The translations under genes were made by a program, and so were the position numbers. The notes beneath the pieces were generated by a model. It searched no databases. It was not told the origin of the DNA and saw nothing but the letters and a program-made list of their open reading frames with translations. This document shows positions 1 through 11,628 of a stretch of 64,000 nucleotides of DNA, piece after piece. Source of the DNA: Heloderma charlesbogerti (Eukaryota; Chordata; Lepidosauria; Squamata; Helodermatidae). How positions within the stretch are numbered: the stretch's first letter is position 1; every line of letters starts with the position of its first letter. The stretch is from contig JANEZZ010000477.1 in NCBI GenBank assembly GCA_026122225.1, positions 124,001 to 188,000 of the forward strand. Direction: 5' to 3'.

Positions 1-398
1 ATTAAGCCATAGTTTAGTGACACATGCACAAGCCTGCCACTGGGAGATTGGAAGCATCTGTTTCCATTTTCAACTAACTTGAGTTTGTCATTTCATCCAA
101 ATGAAGAATCGTGGTTAGTTTTAACTGCAGTTTGACCAAACAAGCCAGGATCATAACCCCAATTTGAAGTTGGATTGTTTTAGACAAACCAGTTACAACT
201 AACCACTTCATCCTGATTCAGATGAAACAACAAACTCTGGTCAGTCAGTCGAAAATGGAAGAGGATGCTTCTGATGTCCTTCTCGTAGCCATGCCAGAGG
301 AGAGCAGAGGGGGGAAGAACAGGATGCTGAGGCTTGTCCATATAGCACTAAATTATGGTTTAGTGCTACATTCTAATGCGGCCATAATGTTGAACCAT
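1..398. mobile_element. Short inverted-repeat element (MITE-like), cut by window edge
   Basis: Mirror of 50725-51140, where both ends can be seen. Internally it is an imperfect palindrome with CATAGTTTAGTG near 9-20 and its complement near 344-364. No coding potential is seen. Confidence 0.6.
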
Positions 399-448
399 TA
401 TTTTGTTTTACACCTGCACCACCTCATAGTGAAACAGGGATTGTGCTT

Positions 449-478
449 TCTCTCTCTCTCTCACACACACACACACAC
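449..478. repeat. (TC)n(AC)n microsatellite, left arm
   Basis: TC units run directly into AC units. The mirror at 50645-50674 has the same length. Confidence 0.9.
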
Positions 479-1065
479 GTACACGTCTACTCATATTCAC
501 ATCAATACAACAGCAGGCTAAATCAGTCTTGTAAGTAAGCCCACAAAAGTATCTACCCTACAAATTTGCTAGCCAGAAGGGGCATACTGGCTGCAGAGGA
601 AAGGTGTCCCTTCCTTTGCAGCCAGCATGGAAATGTAGGCTGATTTTTTTAAAAAAAACCTGTCTTTACCAAGCAGACAAGGGAAGAAGTAATCTGTTCC
701 TACTCTGCCAGCCTGATGCATTTCTGTGCTGCCCGTGGAGGGCTTCCCTTCCTCCACAGACAGCACAGAAACCATGCGGGCTGGGCTCTTCTGCTACTCT
801 GCTCACTCACCTGCATGGAATTTCTGGTCACCTATGGCTACCCGGCAAGTTGTTAGATACAAGGCACGGCTAAATGCTTCAGGAAATTAATCTCCACAGC
901 AGCAGGTCAAGCTGAATACCTTTCTTACATGTTTTTATCATGACAGCTGTGTCAGCATGGCCTGTTAAATTCAAGCCTGCAACACAGCATGAGCAACAGC
1001 ATTCCTGTCTTCTGGCATGCAACCTAGTCAAAACATATAACCTTTCATTTACATTTCTTTAGAGA

Positions 1066-1093
1066 AAGACAGAAAGACAGACAGACAGACAGA
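1066..1093. repeat. (AGAC)n microsatellite, left arm
   Basis: Imperfect tetranucleotide array. Mirror at 50030-50057 with equal length. Confidence 0.85.
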
Positions 1094-1599
1094 AAACATG
1101 GGAGCCCAAAAAAGAATAATAATGCTGAAAATAGAAAGCTATGTTTACAAAACTGTACCTTAACATTTATCATTACAGATATGTATATATAACATTACGA
1201 TGAGGTTGCCTAGCAGCATTCCTATTCAAAGTCACTTAAATAAGCAAAGATCTCAAGCATCAGAAACAAAGATGCAGAAGCCATCGCAGGAGCTAGCAAC
1301 ATGTAAGCAGCTATAAATAAAAATGCACAGTCATCTAGGCTCGGAATCCGACGTTTTAAAATATTTTAAAGCTAACAAAAACTGAAAACATAAGCCTTTT
1401 TCACCAACACCACCCCTGAGCTTTCGAAATGCATCAGGTTAAAAAATGCTAACACAAACAAGAAAAATAAAACCGATTGTTAGGAATGGGTCTTGCCAAA
1501 GCACCACTTTAAGAAGGGAGCGGGAGATTAGCGAGTGCTCACATGCCCAGATGCCGAGTCCTCAAGTTGCTCACGCGCATTCCTCACTTCGGAAAGTGA

Positions 1600-1706
1600 A
1601 GAGCCGTGCTGGATCAGAGCAAAGGCTTGCCTAGCACAGCATTCTGTTCCCAGAGTGGATGCCCCAGTATGAAGCTCACAAGCAGGACAGAAGCGCAACA
1701 CCACCT
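1600..1706 (-). mobile_element. CR1/L3-type LINE 3' fragment, left arm
   Basis: The plus strand here is the complement of a LINE 3' end, with GCTGGATCAGAGCAAAGG, then CAGCATTCTGTT, then AAGCAGGACAG. The same wording recurs at 12579-12946 and 55632-55869. It is strongly truncated. Mirror at 49417-49523. Confidence 0.65.
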
Positions 1707-2286
1707 GTTCCCCGTGTGGGAGGCATATTTGTGGCACTTGGGTTGGCAACCAGGGGAGCGGGGAGAGAGGGGCCTGGCTCCAGGGGGTCCCTGACATGGT
1801 GGCTATGGGGTGAGGCCTCTCTCACTACTGCCCCCACTGGCCGTGCTTATCTGCACTGGGCAGCCACCATTATGCTGCTAAAGCATTAAAATACTTTCTG
1901 TTCAATAAGCAAGCAATCATTGCATATATTTCCATTTTCCTCAAGATTTCCATTTTCCCTTCCCCCACACAAAAAATGGGGAGAAACACATTTTCCCACG
2001 GCTTCAACATTTCCAGAAACTATACATCTGTACCTGTGATGAGCGCTGGGCGAAGGGGAGGGGCTTAAAAGGGAAGCCCACGGCAGGCAGCAGCAGTGGA
2101 CCTCAGTGGCTGCTCAAGGATGTTGCATAGAAATAGGGGACCTGATGAGCGGACACCCACAGTAGGCCAAATTGGGCTCAGAAGCTGCCAGTACAGGCAC
2201 TACTCAAAGAAAAGTATTCTAGAATATTCTGCACCTATCCTAGATCCCTCTGCTTATTTCTTTTACCACTGCTCCCACCTGCTCCT

Positions 2287-2435
2287 GTGCAGACAATATT
2301 AATGTTTTATTTCATGAGCATAAAGTTGATAAATAATGTGTGTGCACGTGTGTGTGTGTGTGTGTGTGTGCACGCGCACATACACTATATTTGACTTCAT
2401 GCTCATGAAATAAAATGTTGATACTGTATGCACTG
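2287..2435. repeat. Hairpin element with (TG)n at its core, left arm
   Basis: Two arms of about 48 bases each, sharing the core TTTATTTCATGAGCAT and its complement, flank a (TG)n/(CA)-type tract at 2337-2380. The whole unit can fold into one long hairpin. It may be a small inverted-repeat transposon in whose centre the microsatellite grew. No terminal duplication was identified. Confidence 0.7.
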
Positions 2436-2870
2436 CAGCAGTGGTCTCAATGAATGAGAGAGATCCGTGACACCTCCAGTTTAAAAAAAAAGATCAGATA
2501 GCAGAAGAAACACTCTGCCAGAGACCCTAGAGTGTCAGCCACATCAGTCTTCAACTGGTGGGCCAAAACGCACTAATGCATTGCAGCATAGTGCAAACTA
2601 GGCCGCTCTGACTCCATTTATATTTCATACTCATATGACTGTACTGCTGTCTCATGCACATTCTGGAAAAGCGAAGGATCATCACCAATACGTTCCTTGA
2701 AAGGATCTTGCAGGAAGTGCATATGTTTTTCAGGTCTCCAAGAAGTTGCCCTCCTATTATCCGAGCACCTAAGCTCCATGCACTGCTAGGTAATTATTAT
2801 AGAGACTAGCTACTCAAGAGGTGATCAAGATGGTTTTGGCCCCAGACTACTATCTAGAGGAAGGGTAGAT

Positions 2871-2992
2871 GTAGTCCAAAACATCTGGAGGGCACCACAA
2901 CTCCCATATGCCCCAGCCAACATTTGAAATGGTCAGGGATTCCAGGAGTTGTAGCCCAAAATTATCCAGAAGACACCAGGTTGCCTACCCCA
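2871..2992. mobile_element. Short palindromic element, CATCTGGAGG family, left arm
   Basis: It opens with GTCCAAAACATCTGGAGGGC, followed by ACAACTCCCAT, CCCCAGCCA, GTCAGGGAT and GAGTTGTAGCCCAAAA, forming an imperfect palindrome of about 120 bp. This family is the commonest short repeat in the window. It is non-coding and probably a non-autonomous DNA transposon; no family name can be given from sequence alone. Confidence 0.7.
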
Positions 2993-5740
2993 GATTCCGA
3001 ATAATATAGTGTCCCAGGACAATACAGAAGTTAGCCATTTTCACGTTCTGTCTGGTTTTATGAAATTAATCCATAACTTAGGGATGTTAGGAATAAAAAT
3101 GGACCCAATTAAGTGTTATATAGTATGGATCCATATTAGAATAGGGCTGAATAAACAACGTTTTACTGTACATTATACATATGTGGCTGGTAAGAAACAA
3201 GTGCTGATTACTCATTAAAAGCAGCAGTTTTTAAAGCCTTTGTAAAAATCCAGAATTACTGTACTTTGGAGACAGCTACAAACTAGTAATTTTGTTATTA
3301 TGTCACAGCAAGAGAATAAGCACTATTATACATAATCACTCGCATCCTTGACACTTACAATTTTGCCATTTGTTTATTAAGTGCATGCAACTAGAAACGG
3401 ATGTTCTTTTCCACAAAATGGGGATCTTGATCAAAGACTGAATAATCTTCAGTTTATTATCTGCAAGCAAAACTTTATATAATGACTGGGAAACTGAGAG
3501 GGATACACACTCAATACGTGCAACACCACTCCAATAACAACCTCCAAATAGCAAAGCAAAGGAGGTATGGAGAGGTAGGCTAGTGCCTTTACCCCAAACA
3601 TTTTTAAAAAGTCCCCTATCAGCATAGGCAGGGAGAGGCTCCATTTGCTGACCTCTACAGTAGTCTAATTTCCGTACAGTTCCTTGCTCATCCATCCTGA
3701 AGCGCCCGAATACATTTTCTCTGGACTCAGATGGGCCTTCTGCCTTTTAGCTTCTTTAGTATCCTTTGTTTAAGCTCCTTCTATTTCTGACTGCTTGATT
3801 TGCATTCACGGTCAGACACAGGAGACCAGCATGTGTTTACTTTAATACATGAGTGACAAATGCCTTTCAAATCCTGTACACTGGCTGTAGCATCAGTGCC
3901 GTCTATGCACTCTGGAAGCCACAGCCCAACCCATTTGCTCCCATATGCTCTTGTGCCTGTAATTCCCATCAGGGCCATATGGTGCTTCTCCCACATGCCT
4001 GCAGCCACGCCCTGTTGGCTGCCCCTGCATGTGCACAACGAAAATGCCAGCAGGAACCAAGGAATTCTGAGTCTTGTAGTCCTTGAGGGAGCATGGCACC
4101 CAGGAAGACACACTGCTCTCTGTCTCTCAAGCTACAAGTCCCAGAGACGGGTCCATTTCTTAAAATTGTTTTTATTTATTCTTTTACCTGGGAGACTAGC
4201 ATTCTGCAAAGTGTAGTGCCAACCTCCAGCACCATCTTTATTTTGCATTCAGGAGAGTGGCGTTGTGTTTCGGAACTCGGCCCTCCCACCTCTGCCTCGT
4301 ACTTAGGGTCTTGAGCAAGTTACTTTTCTTCTCGCCTCACCACTTTGCCTTTGGGGAAGTGAGCGTTTTGTGGCCAGCCATGCCTGCCGTGGCAGCCATT
4401 TGATGAAGCGGCAAACCCCTACCACGGCAGCCATTTTGTGAGTCTGCTCACAACACTCTCTCAACATTCCAAATGAACCCACTGAGCCAGAAATGCTGGG
4501 CATTCCTGTCCCAGAGTTTCCTGCACAAGTACACACACTTGCTCTTTTCCCCCTTTAGAGTGTTGTTCTTTACAACACTGCTTCCAATTGCCTTCAACAA
4601 ATCTCACAAGATCTGGGCACCTCACACAGATACAGTGAAATAAGCGTGGATGAATATCCCTCAAGCATAATTCACAAATTTAGCCTCATTTCCACCCTCA
4701 TTCAGCATGGGCTGGGCTGGATTGAACCCACTTGGGACTCGAGGCCCAGGTGAAGTTCCCTCTCACCCCACACTTAGATCCTTTTTCAGTATTGTAATCC
4801 TTTCCCTAAAAAGGTTGACATTAGGTTACATCAATTCTATGTCTTCAGAACCAATATCTGTTCTTTTGTGTGTGTTTTAATAGTCCTATGTGCAAATAAT
4901 CTAATTGGTACGTATACATTTTAGGTGCCAACCTGACTGGCATCTTGTTACTGAAAACAAATATTTCATCATTCCTAGGTGCCAACATGCCCCCCAACAC
5001 ACACACACACAATATTTTCCCCTACTGTAATCAAGCAGAGGCATGAACGTAAATAAAACATAAAAACCTCCCCAGAAGTGACCTCAAAATTTTTCCAGTC
5101 CAAATCACAACCGTGTCAAGCAGGTCACTACGGAAAATATTTTGTGTATACATGGAAAGATGTAACGTATCAACACAAATGTGTTTGCAAACTTAGATAT
5201 TATAAGGATGCCCTCTACTAGGGAGCAGAGATACAAGCAAAACCTTTTTCTGGATGGCTGTGCACACTTCAAAACCAAGCGCTGAGCTGAAGCCACCCAC
5301 CATTTTTATTGCGTAAGCATGAATCTGAGGCCCACATGGAGTGTTCTTGGAAGTCAAGATTGTGCTGGAGGGCGGCACTTCACTTTGCAGCATGACAGCC
5401 TCTCAGTCAAATTTCTTTTTATTTAAAAAATATTTACAAATAAAATAAAAATCAGGAGGAGCAGGAAGCCTAGCAGGCACCAAGAGAGGCCAGTCTTAGA
5501 CATACTTCTCCCATTTAGTCTACAACTGCATCTTTCAGATAGCCCTTTTCCCTAATCCTATTTCCCTAATGCAAACACTTCCCTCCTTCAGTTTTGCCTT
5601 TTCCATCCACCCCAAATCCCACTGGCCTTCTTATCTCCGCTTCTCCTCACTGAGCCTTCAAAAGCACACAAGGCTTTCACTATGACAAGACGCTCCCAGC
5701 ACCTTATGCACTGAGGGAATCTCAGTCATATATCCCACAT
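2993..5740. other. No recognised gene, left arm (mirror 45383-48130)
   Basis: Mostly unrecognised DNA. It holds a reading frame of 119 codons on the minus strand at 3336-3695 with no recognised domain, a short (AC)n at 4996-5010, and a block near 4380-4440 with GCAGCCATTTTGTG that resembles part of the repeat at 54286-54455. It would be NEDD4L intron 1 of the mirror copy. Confidence 0.5.
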
Positions 5741-5761
5741 GGCTGGCTGGCTGGCTGGCTG
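5741..5761. repeat. (GGCT)n microsatellite, left arm
   Basis: Five GGCT units. Mirror at 45362-45382. Confidence 0.85.
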
Positions 5762-5800
5762 CAGTAGGCTGGAATTGAGCAAGTTCTGGCATCAGCTTGG

Positions 5801-6027
5801 GAGCCAGTGTGGTATAGTGGTTAGAGTGTTAGACAGGGACTCGAGAGCTCCGGGTTCTAGTCCCCCACTTGGCCATCAAGCTCACTGGGTGACTTTGAGC
5901 CAGTCACCGACTCTCAGCCTAACCTACCTCACAGGGTTGATCTGGAGATAAAATGGAGAGGAAAAGGCCTGCGTAAGCCACCTTGGATTCCTTGCAGGAG
6001 AAAAGACAGGAGAAAAATAAATAAAAT
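5801..6027 (+). mobile_element. tRNA-derived SINE, left arm
   Basis: It starts GAGCCAGTGTGGTATAGTGG (an A-box-like tRNA start), has a B-box-like GGGTTCTAGTCCC, then GCTCACTGGGTGACTTTG, CCTACCTCACAGGGTTG and an A-rich AATAAATAAA tail. The same family is at 11629-11863, 60605-60810 and 62867-63113. Such elements are non-autonomous and carry an internal RNA polymerase III promoter. Mirror at 45096-45322. Confidence 0.85.
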
Positions 6028-6132
6028 TCCCTGCACAGCGTTGTATTCAGGGAGAGGACCTAGTCAAGGAGCCACTGTCATATTCCACCTACTCCCAACA
6101 GCTGGCAGGCCTGCACAGGCCAAAGATCAGAG

Positions 6133-6265
6133 ATGAGCAACTTGCCTTCCAGATGCTTTGGCCTTCAACTCCCACATCCTTCACCATTGGCTATGCTGCC
6201 AAGGGCTGATGGAAGTTGTAGGCCAAAACATCTGGAGGGACACAAACTGCCCACCCCTGCCACAG
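6133..6265. mobile_element. Short palindromic element, CATCTGGAGG family, left arm
   Basis: An imperfect palindrome with CCAGATGCTTTGGCC at the left and GGCCAAAACATCTGGAGG at the right. Mirror at 44858-44990. Confidence 0.7.
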
Positions 6266-6697
6266 ACGTTCCCACAAAGAGGTGTGTCACTACAGGCTAT
6301 AAACTATAGGTATTTAGATTCCTCCCACGGTACACTGAGATATCAGATGGGGGGGAACGATAGACCCGTCATACCTAGTACAAGAACAGGCCTGCCCTAT
6401 ACCACATTAGTGTGTACAGTAGTAAATGTTACTTATGCTGTATTCAGTTGTGGCCTCAGGCATTGGCAACAACATCCAGATTTTGCACATGCCAGGTACC
6501 TGAATCAGCTGCGACACAAAGCAACTCGGGAGTCTGTAACACATAACTTGATAAGTCCCATGAACTATCGACCTGATCCTCCAGTCCATTGCACAAGGTA
6601 CACAATGGACAGTAACAGATGCAAGTGGCCCTTTGTACTGGCGCAACATCAGTCATGGCAGCATTACACAGGTGTGCCACCACAACACGTCCTACGG

Positions 6698-6902
6698 CCA
6701 GCTGGGGGATGCTGGGATTTGTAGTCCAACACATCTGGAGGTTGGGGGAGGCTGCTTTAGGGCAGGAGGGGGCAACTTGCAACCCTCCAGATGTTTTGGC
6801 CTACGACTCCCATCAGTACTCGCCAGCATAGCTAATAGTGAGGAATGTTGGGAATTGTAGGCTAAAATATCTGATGGGTCACAAGTTGTCCACCCCTGCT
6901 GT
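6698..6902. mobile_element. Two adjacent CATCTGGAGG-family elements, left arm
   Basis: A partial copy (to about 6745, ACACATCTGGAGG) is followed by a full palindromic copy (about 6765-6900) ending at GTCCACCCCTGC. The preceding 6270-6690 is open in one frame for 188 codons but has no recognised domain. Mirror at 44221-44425. Confidence 0.65.
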
Positions 6903-7156
6903 AGTTGTGCTGCTGCAATACACAACTCAAGATAGCACATCAGCTTCAATACTGCCAAAGCCACATCACAGCAAAGCTGTGTAGAATCAGAAAGGGAACA
7001 AGAACAGAACTGGCTGTCACGAGCTTATGTTTTCTAGTAAAAATACCAGAATGTTAACACACATTGTCCCCCGCACAGTAATGTGAACTTGCCAGCTGTA
7101 ATAAAACTGAGGTTAAATCATAGCGGAATAAGTTGTTCACATTCACTTCTTCTTGC

Positions 7157-7173
7157 AAAAAAAAAAAAAAAAA
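7157..7173. repeat. Poly-A tract (17), site of the only arm difference
   Basis: There are 17 A here and 18 T at 43949-43966. All mirror sums change from 51123 to 51122 across this tract, so this is the single net length change between the arms. Confidence 0.95.
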
Positions 7174-7534
7174 TGAGGACCTCCCCTGCTTTCCTTTCAC
7201 TCTTACACTGTATCTGGCAGGCATGCCATACACTGAGCAACAAGGCCAACAAAAACAGTTGTGCTCTCTTATTGCGATCTTGTTTTATTTTTTAGAGCCG
7301 CTAACAAGCTTTTTGGAAAGGAAAGTTAAAATATAGAATACACACGCCTCCATGAAAGAGAGGTGTTGCAATGACTCTTCGGGAAAAATGCCAAGCTCCA
7401 GATCTGGGGTAGACATTCAGAGGTGGACAAGGAATCAGAACCGCAAATGCATCTCTTTGGACCACTATTGATCTCATTTGAAATGTGGAGGGGGCAGGGA
7501 GGATGGTGACCCCCAGAACACTGAAGTGATCTTC

Positions 7535-7720
7535 AGTACACAGGAATACCTGGTCAGACTATTTCTCCATCTAGCCCAGTAGACTCTACTGTGACTGGCA
7601 ATGGCTCTCCTAGATGTCTTTCCCATCAGCTGCTACCCAGTTGTCTTTTAACTACAGATTGAACCAATCTGCAGTCAAGGAACACACTCTTCATGGCATG
7701 GAAGACAGTATCATACACAT
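7535..7720 (-). mobile_element. tRNA-derived SINE (second type), left arm
   Basis: The plus strand shows the complement of the SINE body also seen at 15473-15668: TCCATCTAGCCCAGTAG, GGCAATGGCTCTCCTAG and GTCTTTCCCATCAGCTGC. The tRNA-like head is largely decayed. Mirror at 43402-43587. Confidence 0.65.
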
Positions 7721-8316
7721 GCCAAGGCCTGAACATCTACGTAGCGTGTAGAGATATGAAAGCTTGGGGGTGGGGAGGGGAAAAAAGAAAAAACTAGGGA
7801 AAATCCCATTTCCTCCAAAATTCCCCCCCCCCAAAAAAACCCCTGGCCCGCAAAATGTTTACCCCAAGTTTTTCTGGGTTATTTCTGGGCCTTCAAATCT
7901 CTAGTAGCTTGCACATCACCATAATGAGATTGTTCCCAGAAGACAACAGTCAAGAGTACAGCCCCTGGAAAGCTGATGTTACCATACACATCACCAAAGG
8001 GGAATAGGGCTAGGTATTTCTCCAGAAGTCATTCAGAAGCAAGGGCCTTACTCCTGCACTGTTGTCCACACTGGTAGTGTAAGTAACTCCACAAATGTTA
8101 GCCCACAAGAAAAGTTACAGTAGTCCATCTGCCCATACATACCTATATTACTCTTCTGTGATAGACCAACTATCTGACAAGGCACCAACTACCTTCCGAG
8201 ATGCAAGGACTTCCCTGCTTGGTCTTACCTGGAGGCAGCTCTTACCACAGGAGAGACAACCATTTACACACACACACACACCACTCTCTTTCATTTTTTT
8301 TTTCTTTTAGTGAGAT

Positions 8317-8450
8317 GCCATAGCTCATTGGTAAAGACATGCATTACATACAGAACATCCCAGGTTCAATCCCTGGTATCTCCAGGAAGGGCTACGAAAT
8401 AGCCCTGCCTCAGATTTTGGAGGGCCACAGCAAGCCAGAGTAGACCAGGG
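8317..8450 (+). mobile_element. tRNA-derived SINE (tRNA-Ala-like head), left arm
   Basis: CATAGCTCATTGGTAAAGAC looks like a decayed A box, and CCCAGGTTCAATCCCTGG is a tRNA T-arm/B box. The head resembles tRNA-Ala. It ends AGAGTAGACCAGG and is probably 3' truncated. It runs into a hAT-like end at 8446. Mirror at 42672-42805. Confidence 0.7.
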
Positions 8451-8535
8451 ATCCCCAACTCAGCGCCCACAGACACCTCCAATGGCACCAGTGAATGGGT
8501 CCCAACATGGTGCCCATGAACACCCAATATTTTAT
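8446..8535 (+). mobile_element. hAT-like non-autonomous element end, left arm
   Basis: CAGGGATCCCCAACTCAGC looks like the terminal repeat of a hAT DNA transposon (CAGGGGTCCCCAA type), followed by GTGCCCATGAACACC. The other end was not found. Mirror at 42587-42676. Confidence 0.45.
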
Positions 8536-8702
8536 TTATTTTCCTATTTTTTTCATATGCATACATGGATTTGTATGAAATGAATACAGTTTTCTAGCAA
8601 TTATACATGGGCTGCAACAAAAGTGGATCAAATATCCAAATAAGTGTCCATCTAAAGGTGGCGTCTACATGCCACCCATTCAAATATTGATAGCCCTGTA
8701 AG

Positions 8703-9109
8703 TAGGGATGTTGGAGAAATCTGCAACGGAACCAAACATGTTTGGATTTTCATGAATCCAACCCGCAGCTTCCACAGTGGACCGACTTTTCCCATGTTGG
8801 GTGGATTCTGCAGACTTGAGGACCATTTTTCTAATTTTCAGGAATTTCGCACAAATTTCATTGTAGAAAAACACAAAAAAAATTAAAAACATGGCAAAAA
8901 TGCGCATTTCCCCTGTAGGCTAAAGCATAAAAATGTGCATTTGGGGGAGGATTTACATATTTTGTGGGAATCTGTGCATTTTTGCATGTGCATATTCAGG
9001 AACAACAAAAAAATCCAATTCCGTTGATGGGCAGACTATGGAATGAAAGGTGCCTGACTACCCGCGAAATACAGATGGAACAGATTTTACACAATCCATA
9101 CAACCCTAG
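8703..9109. mobile_element. Inverted-repeat element (MITE-like), left arm
   Basis: The ends are TAGGGATGTTGGAGAAATCTG-like and, inverted, CAGATTTTACACAATC with CATACAACCCTA. The body is AT-rich and non-coding. Mirror at 42013-42419. Confidence 0.55.
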
Positions 9110-9510
9110 TTGTAAGATCCTCAGTCCATTGCATCATAGGAGGTGAATGTTTATTCTTCCAGTGTTGTATTGTCAGTGTTTTAACTGTCAAAAGGGTGTA
9201 GAGAATCCATTTACGCTGACCCTTTGCTAATTTCCTGGAAGCAGGTAAATTATTTAAAAGAGTGTGTACATCAGTGAATATTAAGGACTGTTCCACTACA
9301 AAATTTATCTGTGGAATAACCTCCTCCTAAAGAAGCAACTACTGGACACTGCCAAAACTTATGTTTCAAAGAAGCATTAGTTGTATTGCACCACCAGCAA
9401 TTAGCCAAATTAGACAATCCCTTATTAAATTCCTCAAAAGGATTCTCAGGAAGCAGCCATTCCCTCAGAAACATCCAGCCGTAATCTTTTCTAAAAGCAA
9501 CAGCCAAACC
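9087..9510 (-). pseudogene. L1-clade LINE ORF2 C-terminal fragment, left arm
   Basis: Two overlapping frames together give the end of an L1-type ORF2. The first holds a cysteine-histidine knuckle, CWWCNTTNASLKHKFWQCP (C-x2-C, later H and C, as in the L1 C-terminus). The second, after a frame change, gives ILYTLLTVKTLTIQHWKNK, matching the usual helix before the L1 stop. The rest of ORF2 is missing, so this is a dead remnant. Another L1 fragment of a slightly earlier part of ORF2 is at 61430-61720. Mirror at 41612-42035. Confidence 0.65.
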
Positions 9511-10477
9511 TGCTAAAAAAAATCTCTAATAGGAAGATCCGCTTTGCCACCATACTATGCTCCAGCTGTTACAGGGAACTCCTGAAAACACAGTGAAGTG
9601 TCAAGTCTTCAGTTTAGGAAAAGGCCCCGGCAGACCAAGAACAGGGAATTCAATCAAGGAAACCTTCCTGGGGCATTTTACAACTCATAATACAATAGAA
9701 ACTGGTTCAATGAACTGCTGGAACAACAACAGAAGCATTCAGCTAATTCAGAGTCAATAAATCCAGGAGACATGCTGGCCAATCATCAGATTACCAGACA
9801 CCTACTGAAGAGAGCTTCAGCTATTGGGCGGTATAGAAATGAAATAAATAAATAAATAAATTTTCTTCCAGGCAACCCAGGATGGAATTAAATGTTACAA
9901 GACACACTGGGCTGCTCCCTAAGAAAGAGCAGCTATGCATCAATAGACATTCTAGGGGCAAATACAGTCCACTGTGTTTCCCCATTATCCCTTATGCTGT
10001 GCATTTCCTCCTGCTGCCGGCACACTAGCCAACGCTGCCTAGCAGGCTGGGGTAAGAACCAGAGCAAGTTGTACTAGATAGTGTGGAAAGGGGAGGCTCA
10101 CGGGGATGCTGTTTTCTTGAGAGTGTCCCAATTCCCTTGCAATTTTTATTTCTGCCCCTCGAAGTAGCCAGGATTGTATTGGAATGAGTTACTTTGCGCA
10201 AAGACCATGGGATGAGAACATGTGCGGCTGATCTCATTCTTTCTTCATCCTAGTTCTGTAAATGCTTTCTCCCTGCATCATGCATTAAAACATTTTGTAT
10301 CAAATCATCGTCTTATTCTGGGAATTATGAACCAAGCATCTATCTACACCCACATACACACACACACACACAATCTTTCAATCTGGTTAGATCGAAATGA
10401 CACAGCTGCTAAATTGCAAGAAACAGTTATCCATTCACTGAAAAGCATCTTGAATCCTTACTCCAGCCTTCCCTAAC
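9511..10477. other. No recognised gene, left arm (mirror 40645-41611)
   Basis: Contains a stretch ending in GGGCGGTATAGAAATG plus (AAAT)n at 9828-9862, a tail typical of sauropsid SINEs or LINEs, but its body is unrecognised. A short (CA)n lies at about 10353-10371. Confidence 0.45.
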
Positions 10478-10645
10478 ATGGTTTCCCCCAGGCATGTTGG
10501 ACTGCAACTCCAATCATTCCCAGTCCAGCATGACCAACTGCGTTGCACCACAACTCCCATCAGCCCCAGCCACCATGGCTAATGGTCAGGGATTATAGGA
10601 GTTGTAGCCCAAAACATCTGTAAGGCACTGGGTTGCCTTCCCCTG
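10478..10645. mobile_element. Short palindromic element(s), CATCTGGAGG family, left arm
   Basis: Two overlapping units: a short copy around GGACTGCAACTCCAATC, then a fuller copy with ACAACTCCCATCAGCCCC and GTTGTAGCCCAAAACATCTG. Mirror at 40477-40644. Confidence 0.65.
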
Positions 10646-10992
10646 TCCTAGGCATCAACAACTCTCCCAACAGACATTCCAACCAGACTGTTATCTGTTC
10701 ACCATATTACATTTACAGAACCGTTGCAGAAACCTCAAAAGAGCCTCGTGCTCTTTGTTTGGCTCTAAGCGACACAAGGCTCTTTGCTGTTCCTACAAAG
10801 GGCAGCCTGCACCACTGTACTAACTTACCCCAAGCAAGGGCTGATAAGACACATTTCCTTTTGCGCCAAGTACCATGTTGCCAACATCCCTAAATGTAAA
10901 CACATCTCATTCTTCAACAAAACATATTAGAGGGAAAATACAGACAACACAGAGAAGCCTGTATTGCTTCTCAGTGAATCCAAAAGCCAGCC

Positions 10993-11082
10993 TTCCCTCA
11001 ACCTGGTGCCCTCCAGACGTGGCAGACTACAACTCCCAGCATCCACAGCCCACCATATCTGGAGGGCACCAGGTTGAGGGAA
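10993..11082. mobile_element. 90-bp element with perfect 25-bp inverted repeats, left arm
   Basis: The arms at 10993-11017 and 11058-11082 are perfect complements (core CAACCTGGTGCCCTCCAGA). The centre has GACTACAACTCCCAGCATCC. It is the best preserved copy of the CATCTGGAGG-type family here. Mirror at 40040-40129. Confidence 0.8.
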
Positions 11083-11628
11083 TGCTGGTGCAAACCATCT
11101 TTGGGGCCACCAATTGTCTCATCACTCAAAATACTTCAATTTTCTGATCCAAAAGGGTCTGTTCATACCAATGATTTTTAAATAGCAGCATCTTGACGTT
11201 CCTTGGAAGCTTACCTTCTATTCCTAGCCAAGAAGATCAGTCACAGCAGACAAGCTTCCCAGCAGAATGTTTGTCCACCAATCTAACCCTAGAATGCACA
11301 ACTGCAGAGGGCACATTCTAGGGAAGCACTCCCACCCTGCAACAAAGCCCACCTAGGCTCAAGAGACTTGGATGGCATAATGCAAGCACAGAGTACACAT
11401 CCTAGCCTAGAATATTCCCCCAAATTATCTCTATTGCATAGGGATCCTGTAGCAGCTGTGCAGGGGTGAATCAAATGTGAAAAGCATTTCCCTGACAAAA
11501 GGAACTTGGAAACCACTAGTTTATACAGCCAGTTATAATGGGATAACAACCCCTGAAACTCACTTGAAACCACCGTCTCTCTACACTTTGTAGAAGTGGA
11601 CTCAGAAAGAAAACAATCCCAAACAACT

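Noticed and set aside
3336..3695. 119-codon open frame on the minus strand
   Set aside because: No recognisable family. Length is compatible with chance in AT-rich DNA, and I could not run a similarity search.
6158..6724. 188-codon open frame
   Set aside because: Starts and ends inside short palindromic repeats and has no recognised domain.
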